Source: Paracoccus aestuariivivens
Lineage (GTDB): Bacteria > Pseudomonadota > Alphaproteobacteria > Rhodobacterales > Rhodobacteraceae
Assembly (NCBI RefSeq): GCF_009711225.1
Contig: NZ_WMIE01000020.1
Span: 1-62,948 of the forward strand
Direction: 5' to 3'
DNA length: 62,948 nucleotides
Under the pieces are notes generated by a model. The model ran no database searches, had not been told where the DNA came from, and saw only the letters and a list, made by a program, of their open reading frames with translations. Below, piece by piece: positions 8,782-17,122 of the stretch. Both the position numbers and the translations under genes were made by a program. Positions within the stretch are counted from its first letter, which is position 1; each line of letters opens with the position of its first letter.

Positions 8782-9927
8782 ATGCCGGGTGCAACCTATT
8801 CTTCAGTCTCCGAACTGCCGGTCCTGATAGATCACATCGATCTTGAAGGTGCGGTCGTCGAGGTCAATCCGGCGCAATCGCAGTTTCTGGGCCTTCCCCC
8901 GGATGCGAAGAAATTGCCATCGCTTGGCGACATGTATTCCGCCGACTCGGTCGAGTTTTTGCTGGATATGCTGGGCGGAGAGGCCAAATCCCTGTCCTCG
9001 GTGCCGCTTTGGATGATTGACCGCGACGAAGTCGAACATCCGGTCGTAGCGACCATCAAGCGGACCGAAACGGGATGGCTCATCTATAAGCTGCCGCTCA
9101 GCGCACAGGCTCTTTCGCTACATGACGAAGTGGTCGAACGGGTGGAAATCCTGTCGGGCATGATCGGCGAAGCCCGCGAGGCCTATTGGTGCATCGAGTT
9201 CACCGAGCCGGTTGACGTCACACGACCCGAAGACGCTGTCATTGAACAAGTTTTCAACAATGCGGCTTCGTGGCGGGCCTGCAACCGCGCCATGGCCCAG
9301 CTATATTCGGTGCCGGATGGGTTGGATTTCAACGATCAGCCGGTCGCACGATATTTCCCTGATACCCCCGTCAACCGCGAGATGGTCCGCGACCTGATCC
9401 GCGCGGGTTATCGGTTGGATGGGGCCGTCGCAATCGACCAGCGCCACAATGGCGATGCCATTCTGGTGGAAAACGATTTCCGCGCGCGTATCTCGGACGG
9501 ACATCTGGTGCGGCTCTGGGGCACGGTTCGCGACATCAGCGCAAATCGGGCGCGTGAGCAGGATCTGACCGACCGCGCCGACAAGATGCGCGATATTCTG
9601 GGCGCATTGCCCGATCCCGTTCTGCTGCTTTCGGCCGACGGTTTCGTGCTTGCGGCAAATCCGGCGGCGGATGAGGCGTTTTCCTCGGCCAATCTGCTTG
9701 GTCGTGCGTTTGACGATGTCGCGAAAACCTCGAGCGCCTTTCAAACGCTGCGGATCGCGGCTTTATCCCGCAACACCGACGAAATCGCGATGACCATGCC
9801 CGATGCCGAGGGCAGCCCAAAAGGCTGGCTTCTGCGTGTGGCATTCAGCGACGGGCCGGGTGGACAGCTTGTGGTGACGGCCCGGCCCCACCGCAGCCGC
9901 TCGCGCAAGGAAAGGGCGGTCGCATGA
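8782..9927 (+). CDS. PAS-domain sensory protein, partner of downstream activator
   Basis: A 381-residue cytoplasmic protein with two or three PAS-like segments. One lies at about residues 5-110 (DHIDLEGAVVEVNPAQSQFLGL). The middle contains a PAS-type WGTVRDISANRAREQ tail at about 240-260. A last PAS lies at about 265-365 (LGALPDPVLLLSADGFVLAANPA). No kinase, DNA-binding or cyclase output domain is present. Its stop overlaps the start of the next gene by ATGA, so the two are translationally coupled, and the neighbour is a regulator with its own PAS. I infer that this protein is a separate sensory input to that regulator, perhaps sensing the amine handled by the transporter downstream. Redox, light or small-molecule sensing cannot be told from sequence. 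Confidence 0.75.
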   Translation: MPGATYSSVSELPVLIDHIDLEGAVVEVNPAQSQFLGLPPDAKKLPSLGDMYSADSVEFLLDMLGGEAKSLSSVPLWMIDRDEVEHPVVATIKRTETGWLIYKLPLSAQALSLHDEVVERVEILSGMIGEAREAYWCIEFTEPVDVTRPEDAVIEQVFNNAASWRACNRAMAQLYSVPDGLDFNDQPVARYFPDTPVNREMVRDLIRAGYRLDGAVAIDQRHNGDAILVENDFRARISDGHLVRLWGTVRDISANRAREQDLTDRADKMRDILGALPDPVLLLSADGFVLAANPAADEAFSSANLLGRAFDDVAKTSSAFQTLRIAALSRNTDEIAMTMPDAEGSPKGWLLRVAFSDGPGGQLVVTARPHRSRSRKERAVA

Positions 9928-11252
9928 AATTCTATTCGCCGTCCGCGCCGAAGAATGGCAACGGGCGGGCGCGGCCTGCCTTCATCGACGGCTCGGAGTT
10001 TGCCCTGTTCCTGAACGGATTGCCGAACGCGACCGCCTTTCTGGAGCTCGACGGGCGGATCAGGCTGGTGAACGTCGCATTCGAGCGTTTGCTTTCGATC
10101 AGCAGGGCAGGGCTTCTGGGCACGGATCTGACCCGATATGGCCGGACCGGCGACGATCTGTTGCAGGGAGTCGCCACCGCGTTGACCCGTCTGCAAAGAT
10201 TCGAAGGGCGCGGCAAGGTCGCGGGTCAGGCGAATGTCAGCGGTATGCTGTCGATCCTACGCTCTGCCGAAGGTACGCCATATGGCGCGCTTCTGGTCCT
10301 GACACCCGCCGATCTTGCGACGGGCAATTCGGGCGGAACTTTTCGTTTTCTGGCCGAGGAGCGGGCCGCAATCGGGTCGGATCATGTCGCCTCTCCGGCG
10401 CATACCGATGCCGAACGTCGCGCGAGAAAAGCCTTGGCCGAGGGCTTCCCGCTTCTGGTTGCTGGTGAAACCGGCACGGGGAAGACGGCTTTCATCCGCC
10501 GCCTAGCAGGCAGCGCATCGGATCGCCCTTTGGTCCACGTCATTTGCGGCAGCCTGACCGAAGCCAACTTTACCACTGAAATGCTGGGCCAGGACGGCCC
10601 TACTGGTCGCAGGCAAGGTCTGGTCGAAGCGGCGTCCAAAGGGACATTGTTTCTGGATCACATCGACGACCTTGCGCCGGCATTGCAGGCCCGCTTGCTC
10701 GCCGTGCTGGAAAACGCACCCGAACTCGGCGGAGCGCGTCTGGTCAGCGCGGCCAGCTGCGACCTGGGGGCTCTGGTGGCCAAAGGTGGGTTCAGGGCCG
10801 ATCTGTTTTACCGGATCGCAGCGGTCAAGGTGACATTGCCGTCGTTGCGGGACGAGCCCGACATGATCTCTGCCCTGACCGATGGCCTTCTGGCACGGAT
10901 CAACCGTCGCCGCAGTCCGGCGCTATCGCTATCTCCGGCATTCCGCCAGCAACTGCTCAACTATGATTTCCCCGGCAATATCCGCGAGTTGGAAAACATT
11001 CTGGCCCATGCCTCTGCTTCCGCCGAACGGCAGGCCACCAGCGAGGATTTCGTCACGCCTCCGGGCTTGCCCATCCAGCCCTCGGACGGAGATTTGCGCA
11101 GTCAGGTGCAATCCTTCGAGGATGCGGTGATCCGCGAAGCCCTAAGTCACCACAAAAGCAAAAGAAGCGCCGCCAAGGCGCTCGGAATAGATGTCGCGAC
11201 CCTAATCCGGAAAACCGGAAGATCGCGCACAACCAACACCGACAAGGAGTAA
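9924..11252 (+). CDS. Sigma-54-type AAA+ activator lacking GAFTGA loop
   Basis: A 442-residue regulator with an N-terminal PAS (about 25-130), an AAA+ domain (about 160-385) and a C-terminal Fis-type helix-turn-helix (about 400-435). Walker A is GETGTGKT at 181-188, and the arginine-finger segment FRADLFYRI lies near 290. Two hallmark features are altered. The GAFTGA loop that contacts sigma-54 is replaced by a shortened GQDGPTGRR segment (222-230). The Walker B motif reads FLDHID, with His in place of the catalytic Glu. Such a protein may not remodel sigma-54 holoenzyme and could instead act with the housekeeping polymerase, as reported for Rhodobacter capsulatus NtrC. It sits four bases before the polyamine-type transporter operon and is its probable local regulator. 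Confidence 0.8.
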   Translation: MKFYSPSAPKNGNGRARPAFIDGSEFALFLNGLPNATAFLELDGRIRLVNVAFERLLSISRAGLLGTDLTRYGRTGDDLLQGVATALTRLQRFEGRGKVAGQANVSGMLSILRSAEGTPYGALLVLTPADLATGNSGGTFRFLAEERAAIGSDHVASPAHTDAERRARKALAEGFPLLVAGETGTGKTAFIRRLAGSASDRPLVHVICGSLTEANFTTEMLGQDGPTGRRQGLVEAASKGTLFLDHIDDLAPALQARLLAVLENAPELGGARLVSAASCDLGALVAKGGFRADLFYRIAAVKVTLPSLRDEPDMISALTDGLLARINRRRSPALSLSPAFRQQLLNYDFPGNIRELENILAHASASAERQATSEDFVTPPGLPIQPSDGDLRSQVQSFEDAVIREALSHHKSKRSAAKALGIDVATLIRKTGRSRTTNTDKE

Positions 11253-11256
11253 ACAT

Positions 11257-12315
11257 ATGCTGAAATCCAAGGCCTTGCACCATCTCGTGCTTGGCAGCAC
11301 GATCCTGTCCTGCATGGCGGGCGCGATCCAGGCTTCCGAATTGAACCTGCTCACCTGGGAAGGTTATGCCACGCCCGAGATCACCGGCCCCTTCGAGGCC
11401 GCGACAAGCTGCAAGGTCACCGCGACCTATGTCGGCTCGAACGACGACTTCGCGCCGAAGCTGGCAGCGGGCGGCGGGGTCTATGACATCGTTGTGCCGT
11501 CGCTCGATGCGGTTCCTGTCCTGCAACAGGCCGGTTTCGTCCAGCCCATCGAGACTGCGAAGGTGACGGGATTCGACACGATCTATCCCGAGTTCTCTAA
11601 GGCGGCCTCGCTGAACGCGGATGGCTCGGTCTGGGGCGTTCCCCTGATCTGGGGTTCTGTGTCGCTGCTGTACCGACCCGACAAGATCCAGGGCACGCCA
11701 GATTCCATCGGCATCCTTTTCGATCCGGCCTATACGGGCAAGATCTCGATGTGGGACGATAAATCGTCGATCTATTGGGCGGCCCGCTATCTCGGCTACA
11801 ACAACATCTATGACCTCAGCGACGAACAGCTCGACGCCGTCAAGGCCAAGCTGATCGAGCAGAAGCCGCTGGTCCGCAAGTACTGGACCTCGGCAGGCGA
11901 GTTGACCGAACTTATGGCAAATGACGAGGTCTACGCCTCGAACACTTGGACAGGCCTGACCAGCAAGGACGTGAACGCGCTGAAAAAGGGCTTCGAGGTC
12001 GTCGAGTTCTCGCCCAAGGAAAAATCCGAGGGCTGGATGGATTCGATGATGCTGGTCAAGGACACCCCGAACGAGGATTGCGCCTACAAGTTCATGGCCT
12101 ATATGCAAGCCGCCGAGGGTCAATGCGCGATCGCGGCTGCGACCGGGTACTTTCCGGTCAACCCCGCCGCAGTGGCGGGCTGCATGGACGACGCCATGAA
12201 AAAAGACCGTCAGGTTGGCAACATCGACTTCGTGAAAAGTCTGATCATGTGGGAACAACCCGCGCGCCTCGACAAGTATATCGAGGTCTGGAACGCGGTG
12301 AAGGCCGCTCCGTAA
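11257..12315 (+). CDS. ABC transporter periplasmic binding protein, polyamine type
   Basis: A 352-residue extracellular solute-binding protein of the PotD/PotF group, delivering a spermidine-, putrescine- or related amine ligand to the inner-membrane permeases. Residues 1 to about 26 are a signal peptide ending around the IQASE junction. The mature protein begins with LNLLTWEGYATPE, a typical start for this group. Aromatic and acidic residues that can line the ligand site include WEGY near 34, the WGVPLIWGS segment near 128 and WDDKSSIYW near 168. AAGGAG precedes the ATG by a few bases, and the gap to the activator gene is only four bases. A 10-bp hairpin follows the stop, which would favour higher abundance of this component. 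Confidence 0.88.
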   Translation: MLKSKALHHLVLGSTILSCMAGAIQASELNLLTWEGYATPEITGPFEAATSCKVTATYVGSNDDFAPKLAAGGGVYDIVVPSLDAVPVLQQAGFVQPIETAKVTGFDTIYPEFSKAASLNADGSVWGVPLIWGSVSLLYRPDKIQGTPDSIGILFDPAYTGKISMWDDKSSIYWAARYLGYNNIYDLSDEQLDAVKAKLIEQKPLVRKYWTSAGELTELMANDEVYASNTWTGLTSKDVNALKKGFEVVEFSPKEKSEGWMDSMMLVKDTPNEDCAYKFMAYMQAAEGQCAIAAATGYFPVNPAAVAGCMDDAMKKDRQVGNIDFVKSLIMWEQPARLDKYIEVWNAVKAAP

Positions 12316-12329
12316 CCGGCCCGCACCGT

Positions 12330-12361
12330 CTTCCCCGGCGGATCGGTTACTGCCGGGGAAG
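12330..12361 (+). repeat. Intra-operon stabilising hairpin
   Basis: CTTCCCCGGC (12330-12339) pairs perfectly with GCCGGGGAAG (12352-12361) around a 12-base loop, between the binding-protein gene and the ATPase gene. There is no U-tract, so it looks like a processing or 3'-end stabilising structure rather than a full terminator. Confidence 0.6.
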
Positions 12362-12390
12362 TCCCGAACTCAATATTCCAAGGACTGCGC

Positions 12391-13476
12391 ATGGCTGCCC
12401 GACCCATCGTGACGCTGGACGGCGTCACCAAAAACTATGGCACTTTCCGGGCGCTCGAGCGCACCGACCTGACCCTTGCCGAGGGCGAATTCGTGACGCT
12501 TCTCGGACCCTCGGGTTGCGGCAAGACCACGACGCTGCGCCTGATCGGCGGTTTTGAACATGCGACCTCGGGCCGGATCCAGATCGACGGTCGGGACATG
12601 ACCGAATCCGCCGCCTATCTGCGGCCCGTAAACACCGTTTTTCAGGACTACGCGCTGTTTCCGCACATGACCGTGGCCGAAAACATCGCCTACGGGTTGA
12701 ACCGGCGCGATCCCACGGTCGCCGGGCAGGTTAGTGACGCGCTCGACCTTGTCGGTCTGGGCGCATTGCGCGACCGCAATCCGCACCAGCTTTCGGGCGG
12801 CCAGAAACAACGCGTCGCCATGGCGCGCGCCATCGTGCGCCGTCCGCGCGTCCTGCTGCTGGACGAACCCCTGTCCGCGCTGGATGTGAAGCTGCGCGAG
12901 GGGATGCAGATCGAACTCAAGCGCATCCACCGAGAATTGGGCATCGCCTTCCTGATGGTGACCCACGATCAGGGCGAGGCGATGAGCATGTCGGATCGCA
13001 TCGTCGTCATGCAGTCGGGCAAGATCAGGCAGATCGGGCGCCCAGAGGAACTTTATGACGCTCCGGCAAGCCCTTACGTCGCAGACTTCATCGGCGGCAG
13101 CAACCTGATCGACGCCACGCATGTCACCCGCGACGGCGAATTGCACCGGATCGAGCTGGCCGGAGGCATCCGGTTGCAAGGCATCGCGCGTGACGGTCGG
13201 GGATTTGCGACTGGTGCGCCACTGGTCGCGGCCCTGCGCCCCGAGGCGCTGCGCCTTGGGCCTGGCGAAAACACCATTCCTTGCCGGATCACCGAGGTCA
13301 ATTTTCAGGGCGACCGCATCAGGTTGGAGGTCATACCGACAGGCAGCTCCGCGCGGCTGTCCGTTCAGGTCCAGCGCGTCGGCCTGACAGGCGGCGAAAA
13401 ACTTACCCATGGCGCTGATGTCACGCTGTCGATCGCGCCCAAAGACGTGATGCTGTTCCCTGCGGAGGCATCATGA
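12391..13476 (+). CDS. ABC transporter ATP-binding protein, polyamine type
   Basis: A 361-residue PotA-like ATPase that powers import from the cytoplasmic face. Walker A is GPSGCGKTT at about residues 38-46, the signature is LSGGQKQR at about 134-141, and Walker B is LLLDEPLSALD at about 155-165, with the switch His in MVTHDQGEA following. The C-terminal 110 residues form the TOBE regulatory domain (including VAALRPEALRLG). AAGGA precedes the start. The stop overlaps the first permease start by ATGA, so stoichiometric translation with the permeases is likely. Confidence 0.92.
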   Translation: MAARPIVTLDGVTKNYGTFRALERTDLTLAEGEFVTLLGPSGCGKTTTLRLIGGFEHATSGRIQIDGRDMTESAAYLRPVNTVFQDYALFPHMTVAENIAYGLNRRDPTVAGQVSDALDLVGLGALRDRNPHQLSGGQKQRVAMARAIVRRPRVLLLDEPLSALDVKLREGMQIELKRIHRELGIAFLMVTHDQGEAMSMSDRIVVMQSGKIRQIGRPEELYDAPASPYVADFIGGSNLIDATHVTRDGELHRIELAGGIRLQGIARDGRGFATGAPLVAALRPEALRLGPGENTIPCRITEVNFQGDRIRLEVIPTGSSARLSVQVQRVGLTGGEKLTHGADVTLSIAPKDVMLFPAEAS

Positions 13477-14339
13477 AGCTGGACCGCCGCAACGCGCCGG
13501 GCTTTCTGGCGCTGTTCTCGCTGCCTTTGATCTGGAGCCTGTTGCTGCTGATCGTGCCCTATCTGATCATGATCTCGGTAGGCTTTTGGCTGCGTAAATA
13601 CCCGACCTTCGTGCCGGATTTCCAGTTCGCGAATTACGCCCAGATCTTCACCGATCCGCAATATATCGGGGTCATCCTGCGCACGGCCAAGATTGCCGCC
13701 TGCGTCACGGTGCTGGCGACCATTCTGGGCTATCCGCTGGCCTATCTGCTGGCCTTCACGGTCCGCTCTCCGGGTTTACGCAACCTGATGTATCTGATGG
13801 TGATCGTGCCGCTTTGGGTGTCCTACCTGCTGCGGGCATATACCTGGAAAACGATCCTTGGCACCAACGGAGTTCTGAACTCGTTCCTTCAATCGCTGGG
13901 CCTGATTGACGCGCCTTTGGATATTTTTCTTTATAACCAGACCGCTATGGTCATTACTTTAACCTATATCTTCATTCCTTTCATGGTCATGCCGATCTTT
14001 TCGTCGCTGGAAAACATTCCGCGCAACCTGATCGAGGCATCCGAGGATCTGGGCATCGGCCCGTTCGGCACTTTCCTGAAGGTCGTGCTGCCCTTGTCGT
14101 GGGGCGGGATTCTGGCGGGCGCGACGGTGACCTTCTGCCTGACCTTCGGCGATTTCGTCGCCCCCGTTCTGGTCGGAGGACCGGACGGCACCATGATCGC
14201 GAACGTGCTGCAAAACCAGTTCGGAGCCGCGCTGAACTGGCCGCTTGGATCGGCCTTGGCCACGCTGGTGCTGCTGTTGGTGATGGCGATCCTGTGGCTT
14301 TCCTCGCGCCTTGACCGGACCGCGCGGATCACCCTGTAA
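13473..14339 (+). CDS. ABC transporter permease, PotB type
   Basis: A 288-residue inner-membrane permease of the polyamine-type importer with about six transmembrane helices: an N-terminal helix at about 10-32, then a core between about 70 and 285. The coupling loop EASEDLGIGPFGTFLKVVLP at about 188-207 has the conserved EA-x3-G pattern that docks into the ATPase. GGAGG lies just before the ATG within the end of the ATPase gene. It is partnered by the permease encoded immediately downstream. Confidence 0.92.
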   Translation: MKLDRRNAPGFLALFSLPLIWSLLLLIVPYLIMISVGFWLRKYPTFVPDFQFANYAQIFTDPQYIGVILRTAKIAACVTVLATILGYPLAYLLAFTVRSPGLRNLMYLMVIVPLWVSYLLRAYTWKTILGTNGVLNSFLQSLGLIDAPLDIFLYNQTAMVITLTYIFIPFMVMPIFSSLENIPRNLIEASEDLGIGPFGTFLKVVLPLSWGGILAGATVTFCLTFGDFVAPVLVGGPDGTMIANVLQNQFGAALNWPLGSALATLVLLLVMAILWLSSRLDRTARITL

Positions 14340-14355
14340 CCATAGGAAGACGGAA

Positions 14356-15141
14356 ATGAACAAACTTCTCCTGTGGCAGAAAGGGCTGGTCGGCTTCGCG
14401 GTTGCCGTACTGCTGTTCCTGTATCTGCCGATCGTCGTGCTGGTCATGTTCTCGTTCAACGACAGCAAGGTCACATCCTTTCCGCTGTCGGGCTTCACAT
14501 GGCACTGGTATCAACGGGTTCTGGCCAATTCCCAGATGCTGACAGCCTTGGGCAACAGCCTTTATGTGGCGCTGTTCGCGACGCTCATCTCGGTCGTAGT
14601 GGGCGTGCTAGCGGCGCTGGCACTGCACCGCTATGACTTTCCGGGCAAACGGCTGTTCCAGAACACCCTGATCCTGCCGCTCAGCCTGCCGGGGATCGTG
14701 ACCGGCATCGCCATGCTGAACTTTTACAAGCAGATCGGCATTCCCCAAAGCCTCGGCGCAGTCATCATCGGCCATGCCACCGCGCTGATGGGGATTGTCG
14801 TCTCGCAGGTTCTGGCCCGTCTGGAGCGTCTGAACCCGCGCCTGCTGGAAGCCTCGGCGGATCTGGGCGTGCGCCCCATCGCGACCTTCTGGATGGTAAC
14901 GCTGCCATCCATCCGCAGCTCCGTGATCGGCTCGGCGCTTTTATGTTTCACGCTGTCCTTTGACGAGATTCCGGTCACTTATTTCCTGACCGGTCGCGAC
15001 GTGACGCTGCCGATCTACATCTATTCGACCCTGCGGCGCGGCATCACCCCCGAGATCAACGCCATCGGCACTATGATCGTCGCGGCCTCGATCCTCATCA
15101 TCATCTTCTCGGTTCGCCTGCTGCGCGACCGGAACCAGTAA
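14356..15141 (+). CDS. ABC transporter permease, PotC type
   Basis: A 261-residue second permease of the same importer, with a first helix at about 10-32 (LVGFAVAVLLFLYLP) and five more between 60 and 255. The EA-loop is LLEASADLGVRPIATF at about 168-183. AGGAAGA before the ATG at 14356 decides the start; an in-frame ATG at 14311 would overlap the upstream permease by 29 bases and lacks a good site. Substrate is inferred from the whole operon. Confidence 0.92.
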   Translation: MNKLLLWQKGLVGFAVAVLLFLYLPIVVLVMFSFNDSKVTSFPLSGFTWHWYQRVLANSQMLTALGNSLYVALFATLISVVVGVLAALALHRYDFPGKRLFQNTLILPLSLPGIVTGIAMLNFYKQIGIPQSLGAVIIGHATALMGIVVSQVLARLERLNPRLLEASADLGVRPIATFWMVTLPSIRSSVIGSALLCFTLSFDEIPVTYFLTGRDVTLPIYIYSTLRRGITPEINAIGTMIVAASILIIIFSVRLLRDRNQ

Positions 15142-15163
15142 TACTACAAGGGAGAACCTGACA

Positions 15164-16663
15164 ATGACCGAATACAGCCGCGATTTCTGGCACGCCCGCG
15201 CCGCCAAGCTGAAGCTGCGCACCCAGCATTTCATTGACGGCGCCTACGTCCCGTCCGCCGACGGACGCGTGTTCGAGACGATCAACCCCGCCACCGGCCA
15301 GCCGCTTGCCACCGTCGCCCGTGGTGGCCAGGCCGAGATCGACCGCGCCGTCGCCGTCGCCCGCAAGACCTTCCGCTCGGGCGCGTGGTCGCGCATGGCA
15401 CCGCGCGACCGTCTGGCCGTGCTCGAGAAATTCTCGGCCCTGATCGCCGCCAATGCCGAGGAATTCGCCGTCCTCGACAGCCTCGACATGGGCAAGCCGG
15501 TGTCGGACATGCTGCATATCGACGTGCCCGGATCGGTCATGTCGCTGAAATATTTCGCCGAAACCGCCGACAAGATCGAAGGCACCGTGACGGCGACCGA
15601 TCCTTCTGCGCTGCATTACATCCTGCGCCAGCCTTTGGGTGTCGTCGGCATCATCACCCCGTGGAACTATCCGCTGATGATGGCAGCGTGGAAACTGGGT
15701 CCGGCGCTGGTCACCGGCAACTCGGTCGTGCTGAAACCTGCCGAGCAATCGCCCTTGTCGGCGGGTCTACTGGCGGAACTGTTCATCGAGGCAGGCGGCC
15801 TCGCGGGCGTGCTTAACGTCGTTCATGGTCTGGGCGAGGAAGCAGGCAAGGCACTGGCCCTGCATATGGATGTGGACAAAATCGCCTTCACCGGCTCGAC
15901 GGAAGTCGGCAAGCTCTTGATGATCTATGCCGGTCAGTCGAACATGAAGCGCGTCTCGACCGAATGCGGCGGCAAGACCCCGCAGATCGTTCTGGGCGAT
16001 TGGGACGATCTGGACACCGTCGCGACCTATGCGGTGAACGGTATCTATGGCAACCAAGGCGAGGTCTGCAACGCCGGTTCGCGCATCCTTGTCGAGCGCA
16101 GCCTGCATGATGCGTTTGTCGAGAAATTCACCGAAATCACCAAGCAGAACTTTGTTTTGGGCGACCCGCTGGACCCCTCGACCACGATGGGCCCGCTGGT
16201 CACCGCCGAGCATCGCGATCGCGTCATGGGCTTTATCACCAAAGGTAAAACCGAGGGCGCGCGACTGGCGTTCGGCGGCGGCGCGCCTTCGCATCTGTCG
16301 GCTGGGGCCTTTGTCGAACCCACGCTGTTCACCGGCGTGAATGGCGGCATGACCATCGCGCGCGAGGAAATCTTTGGCCCCGTTGCCACGATCCTGTCGG
16401 TGGATGGGCTGGATGATGCGCTGGCGATTGCGAATGACTCGATTTACGGCCTAGCGGCCTCGGTCTGGACCCGCGACCTGACCAAGGCGCACCGCTTTGC
16501 GCAGGAAATGGAAGCGGGCGTTTGCTGGGTCAATTGCTTCGACCATGGCGACATGACCTCGATCTGGGGCGGCTACAAACAGACCGGCAATGGCCGCGAC
16601 AAATGCCTTGAGGCGCTGACCCAATATACCCAGACCAAATCCGTCTGGATCAATCTGGGCTGA
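15164..16663 (+). CDS. Aldehyde dehydrogenase, PuuC/BetB-like
   Basis: A 499-residue NAD(P)-dependent aldehyde dehydrogenase. The catalytic general base Glu lies at about 267 in the STECGGK motif, and the nucleophile Cys at about 302 in QGEVCNAGSR, both at family-standard positions. The cofactor segments TPWNYPLMMAAWK near 165 and GSTEVGK near 245 are intact. Because it is the last gene of a polyamine-type importer operon (22 bases after the permease), the likely substrate is an aminoaldehyde, for example gamma-aminobutyraldehyde or its glutamylated form. A betaine-aldehyde-like role is the main alternative. Confidence 0.88.
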   Translation: MTEYSRDFWHARAAKLKLRTQHFIDGAYVPSADGRVFETINPATGQPLATVARGGQAEIDRAVAVARKTFRSGAWSRMAPRDRLAVLEKFSALIAANAEEFAVLDSLDMGKPVSDMLHIDVPGSVMSLKYFAETADKIEGTVTATDPSALHYILRQPLGVVGIITPWNYPLMMAAWKLGPALVTGNSVVLKPAEQSPLSAGLLAELFIEAGGLAGVLNVVHGLGEEAGKALALHMDVDKIAFTGSTEVGKLLMIYAGQSNMKRVSTECGGKTPQIVLGDWDDLDTVATYAVNGIYGNQGEVCNAGSRILVERSLHDAFVEKFTEITKQNFVLGDPLDPSTTMGPLVTAEHRDRVMGFITKGKTEGARLAFGGGAPSHLSAGAFVEPTLFTGVNGGMTIAREEIFGPVATILSVDGLDDALAIANDSIYGLAASVWTRDLTKAHRFAQEMEAGVCWVNCFDHGDMTSIWGGYKQTGNGRDKCLEALTQYTQTKSVWINLG

Positions 16664-16767
16664 CCTGATCCGCTCCTTGGCCCGCCGCAGGCATATGATC
16701 TGCGGCGGGCAATCCGCTGGTCCGTCACGCCGTTTGGCGCTTGCCAGAACATTTTCCAGCCACTAAA

Positions 16768-16946
16768 GCCGCCTTGTCGGTTTCCGCAAGGAATTGAAAG
16801 GGAATCCGTCGGGGTATCGCTGCCTCGAACCGGAACTGCCCCCGCAACTGTAGGCGACGAGCAGGATACGAATAAGCCACTGTGGCACCGCCATGGGAAG
16901 GTCGTATCCCGCGTTGACTCGCCAGTCAGGAGACCTGCCGACGCAT
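16768..16946 (+). ncRNA. Cobalamin (AdoCbl) riboswitch 1
   Basis: The landmarks of the cobalamin riboswitch occur in order: GAAAGGGAA near 16796, CTGCCCCCGCAACTGTA near 16835-16852, GCCACTG at 16876-16882, GGGAAGG at 16895-16901 and the B12 box GCCAGTCAGGAGACCTGCC at 16921-16939. A following CGGAC/GTCCG hairpin (about 16961-16975) with a GGGGT loop may be the L13 kissing-loop arm next to the GGGGAGG ribosome-binding site. It precedes the BtuFCD-like importer and bluE-cobD-cobC, so high adenosylcobalamin should shut uptake and late-pathway genes, probably by masking translation. Confidence 0.95.
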
Positions 16947-16987
16947 GTAACCAAGCGTACCGGACGGGGTGTCCGGGGAGGTGGCTG

Positions 16988-17122
16988 ATGTTTCTCGCTG
17001 ACATTCCTGTCAGGCGTATCGTGAGATTCCGTGGCGGGGGCATTGATCCCGGCGGGGCATTTTCATGGCCAATTCACCCGAATTCCGGTCGCGACAAGAT
17101 CGGAGATCGTGGATGTTCCTGA
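16988..17122 (+). CDS. Possible 44-codon leader ORF between riboswitch and importer
   Basis: An ATG at 16988 sits directly behind the riboswitch with an excellent GGGGAGG site. The frame runs 44 codons and ends in a TGA (17120-17122) that overlaps the first codons of the substrate-binding protein gene. The peptide (basic, Gly-rich middle) is not recognised. It may be a translated leader that couples riboswitch state to the next start, or a chance frame; the downstream gene has its own GGAG. Confidence 0.3.
   Translation: MFLADIPVRRIVRFRGGGIDPGGAFSWPIHPNSGRDKIGDRGCS

Noticed and set aside
16573..17043. Minus-strand frame covering riboswitch 1
   Set aside because: It overlaps the ALDH 3' end and a highly structured RNA; no protein features.
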